Source of the DNA: Antennarius striatus
Taxonomy: Eukaryota; Chordata; Actinopteri; Lophiiformes; Antennariidae
Direction of reading: 5' to 3'
Length of the DNA: 64,000 nucleotides
Assembly (NCBI RefSeq): GCF_040054535.1
Contig: NC_090796.1
Location: forward strand, 11,698,001-11,762,000
The position numbers and the translations under genes are program-made. This document shows positions 56,584 to 64,000 of the stretch, piece by piece. Numbering within the stretch: the first letter of the stretch is position 1; each line of letters opens with the position of its first letter. The notes beneath the pieces were generated by a model that was not told where the DNA came from, did no database searches, and saw nothing but the letters and a program-made list of their open reading frames with translations.

Positions 56584-59500
56584 TTTCCTGCAGTGACTGT
56601 GGATATGGAAAAATGTGGACTGGTTAGGACTACTCCAGGCTATGGTAGCCTGCTCTGCTCTGACAGTTGATCTGATTGAACCTTGACTAGACTAGCTAGC
56701 TTTATCTGGTTTGATTTACACCAGAATAGTTCCTTCTGGTTAGATGCTATCTGCTTCGCTGCGGTCCAGTCTACTCGTTTGGACCGGTCTGTCCAATCTA
56801 GTCAAACTTTAGTCTGTGGTCAACAGGTCTGCTCTGAGGCCCTGTCTAAATGTTCTTCAGTGGAGTCAGAAACATCACCATGAAGTTCTGTTTTGGGACA
56901 CTGACATTTGACTCCGAAGATGTGATGTGTTCAAAAATCCTGTTCCCAGTTTGAAAATCAACATAATTGGACAGCATACAAATGATTTTTAGCACAGCAA
57001 TAACCGAAAAATTTCTGTCATGTACAGTTTCCAACTGTGCTTGAATAATTTCTTTAGGTGTCAGCAAATGTATACGTATTACAAGGTACAAATACAATAG
57101 TCTTTATTACAGTAGCTCAAATAGGGTGCTGCATATGGGGTGTTACAAGCCAAAGTTAATAGTTTTATACAGTATTATAATATCATAGGTTGCACAATGC
57201 ACTTACCTGCTGCTGTTTTCGCTAGCAATGAATGGAGATCGGTGGGTGCAGGCAGGCATGACACCCACAAAACTTTAAATGTGTGGGGATCTGGGTAAAA
57301 ATTAGTTTTGGGGGGAAAAGTAAAATTAGCATTCACTTCTTCATCAGTAAACTACAATCCAAATATTCTGCTAATGCAGAAGCTACGTTGAAACTGAGGT
57401 ACACAGCAAGTGATACTGCCCTACCAAACACAGGTCCAGATGAGTTGTGAAAAGCTATATTTATTTTAATATGGAATCTATCTATATACATTTTTTTTTT
57501 TTTGATTCTGTGTCTGGGAATTTTGTACTTGAACTGTCTACATTGATTGGAGAATTTGAAGCAAGTTTTGTTAGAGGGCGGTATGAATCTTTTAAGCGCG
57601 TACAGTTAATGATTAAATTACCTGGCAAAGTTATGGAAAAAAAAGCACATGATACTTACACCAGTAAATAGAGCACAAAAAATCTCAAATCTAACAGATT
57701 TTTTTTTTTTAAATATACATGTCTGTGTAGGTTCTCAGTCATCCAGGTCAACAGCTTTTGGTTAAATACACATGTTTCCACATGTATGTAGTATATTATA
57801 TAGAAATTGTAAAATGTAAATTGTGTAAAGTTCAGACTGATTTGAAGGGTGTAAAATGAGCACGTTTGTGTCTTCCAAGGAAGCAAGGGTCAGAGTCAGT
57901 CGAACAGGGCGCAGTACATCTACCTCTCCTGTAAGAAGATTTGATAGGATTTGAATTGATTGCCAGCCAGTGTTTGAGATTGACACAGCTTTAGACTTTA
58001 AATACCCTTCTTACAGAGGAGGTAAAACAGGCTACCAAAGCCTTATGTGTATTGCTTGTTTAAAATGTAGATGCAGTTGTAGCCTCACTGATTGAAAGAT
58101 AGTACAGGATTTTTTTCACTAAATGATGCAATAACTGTTTGTCAAGATGTTGTGAATTTCCCCACAACTCATCTCCAAATAAGCCTCAGATCAAAAAGCC
58201 TTGTTCAATTTAGAAACACTTCGACCATTGACCCTCGCAGGTGAAATGGCATGCTCTCAACATCCTGTTACACAACAGCATCCATTCTAATCAACAGGAC
58301 ATCAATTAAAGGCACTTAATCCAATCACAATGACTTTGGGACTACCTGGAAACTCCATTTCCTGCTACTTGAGGTGAAGCAAGGGGTTTCAACTGCAGCC
58401 AAAACGGTGCAAAAACAAAAACTTTCAATGCACCAACTTTTAAAGGAGTGTTAATGATTTTCCACAATGTTCCATTGCAATGACATGTATATGCCACTGG
58501 TTCTGGCTCCATCTATATGAACTCCTTGCTTTTACTTGAAGGATTTGGATTTTTGAGGTACAAATGCATTGCATATGTCCTCTTGATCCCATCACCTGTC
58601 ATTCAGACATTAGAAATCTATCATGTGATGTATGAAATGAGCTGTGTGTACATGTCTTGAGATTTAATGAGAAAATAAAGGAGTATATGGATGTGTAAGT
58701 ATAGAGAAAGCACTTAAATGTGATTCTTCATCTCTTATTCACTTGATTGAACTGTATGAAGGTGGGGAATAGACAGAGATTGTACTCGTAGACTGAAACT
58801 TGGGCTTAACTACGACAGTACTTCTTCTTAGGCATATATCGTGCAGGGATCTTGGAGGCTCCAAAGCTGGATGAGCCTCTGGGGAAAGAGGATCAGTGGA
58901 TTGGTTCAGCCCAATGCAGTGTTGTCTGACCATATTACTTAGCATCCCATGTCCTGCCTGTTTGTATAGGAAGCTAGAGATTTACAGTGTTTTATTATCA
59001 TTTTAATGTTATGTATAGGGTCATTTAGACAGGCATTACCTGCTGCAGCAGTAAACATCAGCGTATGTAGATTGAATTCATGACACTGCTGAGGCCTCCC
59101 ATGACAAGATTAAATATTTGAGGAGGGGAAAAAAAGCCCTGTTGTCTTCATTTCAGCTTGTCAACAATTTTACTGTCAGGACTGGTTATTTCCCAGACCA
59201 TTTGGGGGTCAGTGGACAGAGCCACTACCCACTATCCCCACTTCAAAACTGGTTCATTTTTATTACTTCACGTGTGTTTGAAATTCACTGTTGTTACATT
59301 CATCAGATTTCACAGAATCAGATTCTATTGCGACATGTGTTCTAATGTGAAGTTGTAAAATGGGGACCTGAAACAGATTTATCTGTGAAGTGGAAGGAAC
59401 CTAACATCCAATGACTCGTGAGGAGTTTTTACCCAAGAAAACAGATGTTGACAGCACAATTGAACAACTGTAAATGTATCCAGGTGTCCATGAACAGCCA

Positions 59501-60473
59501 CAGGCCAAATCCTGTCCTCACCACCACACAAAACCAACAGGTGGTAATTACTCATTATACTTAACCACCTGTTAGCTCGCATTTTCATGAATCACAAAAT
59601 AAATGGCTTCGCCTGGCAAATGAAGGAGGAAGTAAGAAAGAATGACCTGTAAGAGGTTGTCTTTAGTTAATGCATGGTCTATAATCTTCCAGCAATCACA
59701 CGCAGTTTCCTTCTCTGTACGTTCAAGAGGACACAACGCCTCAATCCGCCCTTGGCCCGGTTAATCCTTGTCTTTTAAATATTGTAGTTGACGCTTTTGT
59801 AGACTGGGATTTCAAAGAATACACAGGAACATGTGTTGAATGTGTAGCACAGATCCAATTAACAAGAAGTAACTTCAGCCTCCAACAATATCAACATTTT
59901 AAAAAGCAATGATGCTATTGGGCTTTTAGGTGGTAATTATACTTATGACAGTTTTTGCTTGCTAAATGTTGACCCTCTACAGTAAATGTCAGGATGCTAA
60001 CATGAACTCAATAACAATACCAGCATGATCTCCAAGTATAATGTTTATTGCGTTAGCAAACAGCTTCGGCTGATACTAACATAACTGGGTTTGCAAACAT
60101 TTGCTCACAAATCACGATTGGACAGATTGATGGGTTACAGCATTAGTTTATATCGCAGTTCTCCACACATAGCAATTCATCTTAAAGTCTTGGTAACATT
60201 TTTTGTTGGTACGAAATCTGAAGACAGAGCCTCCATGGCTGAATTCATTTTCAATTATTCCACACCGTCAGAGAGCGGGATTTGAACAGTGTGTTGACAG
60301 ACATGTAAATCAAAAACTGACAATACAGAATAAACACTATTTCTTTTCATTGCACTGCTAAAACACGCAGTCCAAGAGTTCTACTGTAAATGCAGACAAG
60401 ACTCAAACAGAAAATGATCAGTGGTGTGCAGAAGGAAGTCTTGTCACAGTGGGGACGCCGCTCATACCAGCAG
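56584..60473. other. pde6c 3' region and spacer before fra10ac1
   Basis: The two genes converge here and no exon was found between them. A poly(A) signal for pde6c could not be fixed: AATAAA at about 58674 is one choice but would make a long 3' UTR. On the minus strand, TTTATT at 60044-60049 could serve fra10ac1. The words GGTTCTCAGTCATCCAGGTC at about 57731-57750 match a dispersed fish repeat. The poly(T) runs near 57490 and 57700 are probably remnants of inserted elements. Confidence 0.4.
57715..57765. repeat. Dispersed fish repeat fragment
   Basis: TGTGTAGGTTCTCAGTCATC followed by CAGGTCAACAG is a word order seen repeatedly in fish intergenic DNA, from memory. Only this core is recognisable. 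The class is not assigned. Confidence 0.4.
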
Positions 60474-63400
60474 TCAAAGAAACATGTCTTCAAAGTAGTC
60501 ATCAAACTCCTCGTCCCTAGACAAATAAAAACAATCACAGGGGTGTTGGTTCCTGTCATGCACAATGCTGACACAGACATTTAAATGCTTTGAGAGGATG
60601 TCACAAAGCTAGATTTAGTAATGTTGGTGCACTTCATTCACATTTTATCTTAAATTCTACACAAAATTAAAGGATGCATAGTTCCAAAAGAATATGAACA
60701 AATAAATAGTGACTGGCAGCAGGAGCAGACATTTTAAAGGTCATGTAACCTGATGTTCCTCTCCAACATAATTACATAGAATCCAGCTGATAGCGCTTCA
60801 ATTACGTGTAGCCTATGTAACGGGTCAGAAGCACAGCCATGTAATATGGAGAAAGTTGGAGTCAGTTTTCCTAGACGTGTGTGAATAATCTCTGCTTCTT
60901 ACTACTGACCGTCTCAAAAACATACCAAACGTTCAGAGAAGCATGACAGTTGAAAGGTATAGATGCTTTCTTAACAGTTCAGACCAGCTTTGGGCATGGT
61001 ATCTAAGTGGTCTACACGCTATGCTATATAGAGATCTGTAAGTTATGTAGGCTAAGTGGTAAAGATTGTCTCTGACAGTCTTACAGCAGCTTACTGGGTG
61101 TGGTTTAATCAACCTCAGCAGTTAACCTCACCTTGACTTTTCCTCCACGGCAGGGGCGGGTCCTCGCCAGTGGTCAGTTTCTGATAGGCCCTCCGGCTCA
61201 TCGCCAGCTTCAGGGTGTAAAGAAAGTGTTTTAGAGAGTGGTCAGTCACACTTCCAGGAAGGGGAAAAAATAGGTTGACCATTAGCCCATGAAGATTAGT
61301 TTCAATGTCGGAGACATAATGAGACCTCAACCAGATCACAATGGGGAAAAAATCAATTCTGGGTCAGCCTCATTGGCTGAAAATCGACCATTAGTTCTAA
61401 AATGCCTAGTTTGCATCACTCACACATTGCATTTTTAAAAAAATGAAGGTTAATAAAAGGTAGTCCTTCAGGAACTACTTCAGATTAGTACACCCTGAGA
61501 TTCAGTTAATAATACAGTTAATAAAAATGAAAAACTAAAATGACAGAAAAGGGTGTTTGTCTGTTCAAAGATTCCAACACACGTTGAACTCAACAACAAT
61601 AACTGATGGACAGAGAGAGTTTGTTTGTCTGCGACTTCACCCCCTGCCCTCTGACCCCTCTGTCCAGACAGACCCTGGAATTAGCAGAACTGCAAAAAAA
61701 TGCATACTTTTAGTGAAGGGGAAAAAGGTAAGGGGAAAAAAGGACAGGGAGAAAGACAGTTGAGAAAAAGCAGACCAGCTGTCAGTCTATTATCATTCCC
61801 TGCACAGCTAATGGGTATTTTCACTCCAAAGTTGGGAGAGTGTCATGATGTGGAAGCCCGGGGGAGTAGAACATAACGTACCTAACTATATAACTATTGT
61901 ATATATATTTGTACGTGTACGTGTACGTGTGTGTGTGTGTGTGTGTGTGTGTGTATCTGTTTGTGTACGTGAGGGAGAGAGAACAAGACAGAGTTATGAC
62001 TGCTACCTTTGCCCGAGTCCTGTGACGCCTCTGAGCTGCTGGGAGAGGTGGAGCGCTCTGTAGAGAAAAACAGAGAGAGATAAAATAAGACAGGTTTTAA
62101 ACACACAGGAGTGGATGCAAAATAATATAGCACAAGAGAGAAACTAGAAATATACTGCCTCTAAAAACACTATTAAAAAATACTACTCCCTCGGGTGGTT
62201 CCCATCTGATTAAATTACTGCCCTAATTAAAGAGGCAGTTTATCTTCTTGGGAGAAGAGTCTAACCTCTGTGCCTCTTGTGTTTTTGTTTCTTGGAGTGT
62301 GAAGACGACCTATCCCTCTTCTTCCTCTTTTTCTGTAGTGGCTCCTGGTTCTCCTCCGCTGACCTTTTCGTCTTTGTCTTTGCTTTCACCTCCTTCCTCC
62401 TGAAAACAGAATCTCACTTTGACCAAGCCGTATTAACAATATGAAGTGGCCATTATAAAGCCATTTAGCACACAACCTGAAATCCATCAGGACCGGAGTA
62501 ACTTTCAGACAGGGGCAGGAGTGAATCTTGGCTGGAGTTTTAAATGGATGAAAGCTTGGCATATATTGTGTAACAAAGTATTTTGGAAACCCAAGACTTC
62601 TAGCTATAAAACGCCAGAGCATCACATATCATTCTTTCTTTCTATTGTACTGTCAATCCATCACAGTCTTGACAGTTAAGGTCAGACAGAGGACATAAAC
62701 TATGATGTGACCCTCTCACCACCAAAAAAAGAACAAGCTTTTTTCTGCTAAATTTGTACTGACTGTCCTTTGTGGCCTGTCCTACTTGCAGCAGACCAAA
62801 CATCACTCATCGTGGGTAAAAAAAAGAAAGATCTACATATTTAATATAAAGATGCCTCAAAGGTGAAAATTTTTTTAGCTTACTTGAGGTGATAGTTGAG
62901 TTTGTAGGAGCATTCGGGGCACAGTCCTAAAGAAAAAGCAAATAGCAAAATTAAGTTCAAAAGTATGTATTTTTATCAACTCAGAGGAATGTCCTACATA
63001 GCCTTGACATTTTTGTAATTAGCCTACCTAAGAACATGCTCCAGGGTCACGACAACATGTTTCATTAGTATCAAAACAATGAATTTAGAATGACTACAAG
63101 TTGGATTAACACTCTTCCTTGATGAATAGACGCAACATGGATGTGACCTGTTGCTTATTTGCTTATTAAATTAGTCTCCAATTTCTTGCTTGAGTGAGTT
63201 TAGCATGACTTGTGGGTCCACCAATTATACTTAATACCCTAACAAGATTTTCTTCAGTATGACACCTGAAGGAGGATTATCATGAGTCAGGTCTTAGACA
63301 AGGAACCCCCACCAAGCCAATAAGACTCAACCATACAATACATGCAAAAACAAAAAAAAATTACCACAGAAAAAAAGGAATATTTACTGAGTTTGACCAA

Positions 63401-63501
63401 CGCATTTCTCTTCTCGCCGTGTTCCACGTAGGCAAAATTCACCTCCCAGCTTTTTAGGCCTTCTTGCCGGTCGCAACGTTTGTTTCCACACTGGAACTGA
63501 C
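60474..63501 (-). CDS. fra10ac1: FRA10AC1 nuclear protein, 3' exons (5' end outside window)
   Basis: Six minus-strand exons join in phase: 63501-63388, 62926-62884, 62399-62266, 62057-62007, 61207-61132 and 60516-60474. They cover about the last 153 residues of a protein that is 315 residues in human, so its N-terminal half lies beyond position 64000. The human protein is nuclear and associated with the spliceosome, and its gene lies at the FRA10A fragile site. The first visible exon gives QFQCGNKRCDRQEGLKSWEV and HGEKRNALVKL, nearly identical to human. With LCPECSYKLNYHLK in the next exon, this makes a CX4C plus CX2C set that probably binds zinc. The third exon is a Lys/Arg-rich nuclear-signal stretch (KKRKKRDRSSSHSKKQKHK) and the fourth is Ser-rich. 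The C terminus is an acidic DEEFDDYFEDMFL, matching the human EEEFDEYFQDLFL end. The acceptor of the 61207 exon has a weak pyrimidine tract. The gene converges with pde6c, as in human. Confidence 0.93.
61911..61954. repeat. (GTAC/GT)n microsatellite in a fra10ac1 intron
   Basis: A few GTACGT units grade into a pure GT run. It lies in the intron between the exons at 62057-62007 and 61207-61132. Confidence 0.9.
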
Positions 63502-64000
63502 CTGGAAGCCCAGAAAGCACACAGTACAAAGACACGTTTCATCTAAATTAAAATTCACTTTCTATTTTAGCAATCTATCTCTCATCAACAGAGATTCAAA
63601 ATGCAGACACGCAAGTACAGGTAAATTTCTCGCTTTTCTGATGAATGAAATAGTGAATGCAAGAATAGTGAACGCAAAAATATTCTCAAATGCAAAAATT
63701 CCTTGTACCAAACATTGATTTGATTTCAATTTTTCTTGTTAGCAAATCTTGCATTTTGTAAATCACTACATCTAAACAAGTAAACTGTTTTTCCTTAATT
63801 CACACCTGCCTAAGACTTCTGCACAGTACTGTGTGTGTGTATGTGTGCATGTTTGTTTGTTTTTGTGAGTAAGAAACACAGACAAATAACCAAACACTTC
63901 AGAGTCAGGAAGCATCAAACCACTCCTTTGCCCTCATCCATCTATGGATACACATCCCATCCTCCTTATCCCCTTGTGCCTTCTCATCTCCCCGTCTTCA
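63502..64000 (-). other. fra10ac1 intron, no exon seen
   Basis: The next upstream exon of fra10ac1 should encode the region before GQFQCGN (in human, KENKFGFRWRVEKEVISGK). It could not be found in this 500 bp, so it lies outside the window. A short GT run occurs near 63828. Confidence 0.5.

Overview
The window is about 64 kb of vertebrate nuclear DNA, almost certainly from a teleost fish. It is AT-rich, its genes are split by GT/AG introns, and it carries fish-type non-LTR retroposon debris and long microsatellites. Four genes were recognised by reading conserved exons through splice sites, with phase checked at every junction. From left to right they are cep55 (+, 11 coding exons, 493 codons), rbp4 (-, 5 coding exons, 192 codons), pde6c (+, 22 coding exons, 850 codons) and the 3' part of fra10ac1 (-, 6 exons, cut by the window edge). 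The same block (CEP55, RBP4, PDE6C, FRA10AC1) lies on human chromosome 10q23.33. The species cannot be named from this sequence.

Layout. Positions 1-7.1 kb hold the last two exons of an unidentified plus-strand gene: a 61-codon exon, then a terminal exon of about 254 codons, in matching phase. Its intron carries a long (TA)n tract and a precursor-microRNA-like hairpin. Positions 7.1-31.6 kb are a gene desert with retroposon remnants (an L2-like reverse transcriptase fossil near 18-19 kb), a common teleost dispersed repeat near 28 kb, several short perfect palindromes, and a few stretches that look like non-coding regulatory DNA. cep55 fills 32.1-40.3 kb and converges on rbp4 (41.3-43.3 kb). 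rbp4 and pde6c are divergent, and a 5'-truncated RTE-like retroposon with an intact reverse transcriptase frame sits between them (43.8-45.3 kb). pde6c (47.8-56.6 kb) converges on fra10ac1 (60.5 kb to beyond 63.5 kb).

Function. rbp4 encodes the plasma retinol carrier that supplies vitamin A, and pde6c encodes the catalytic subunit of the cone photoreceptor cGMP phosphodiesterase, so the divergent pair is tied to vision at two levels. cep55 encodes the midbody scaffold for ESCRT-dependent abscission. fra10ac1 encodes a nuclear spliceosome-associated protein. All four reading frames look intact where covered. I found no tRNA, rRNA or CRISPR array, and no operon-type organisation.

No clearly new biological system is visible. 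The best leads are the unidentified gene at the left edge, the 77-nt hairpin in its intron, and the short palindromes and paired E-box near the cep55 and pde6c starts.
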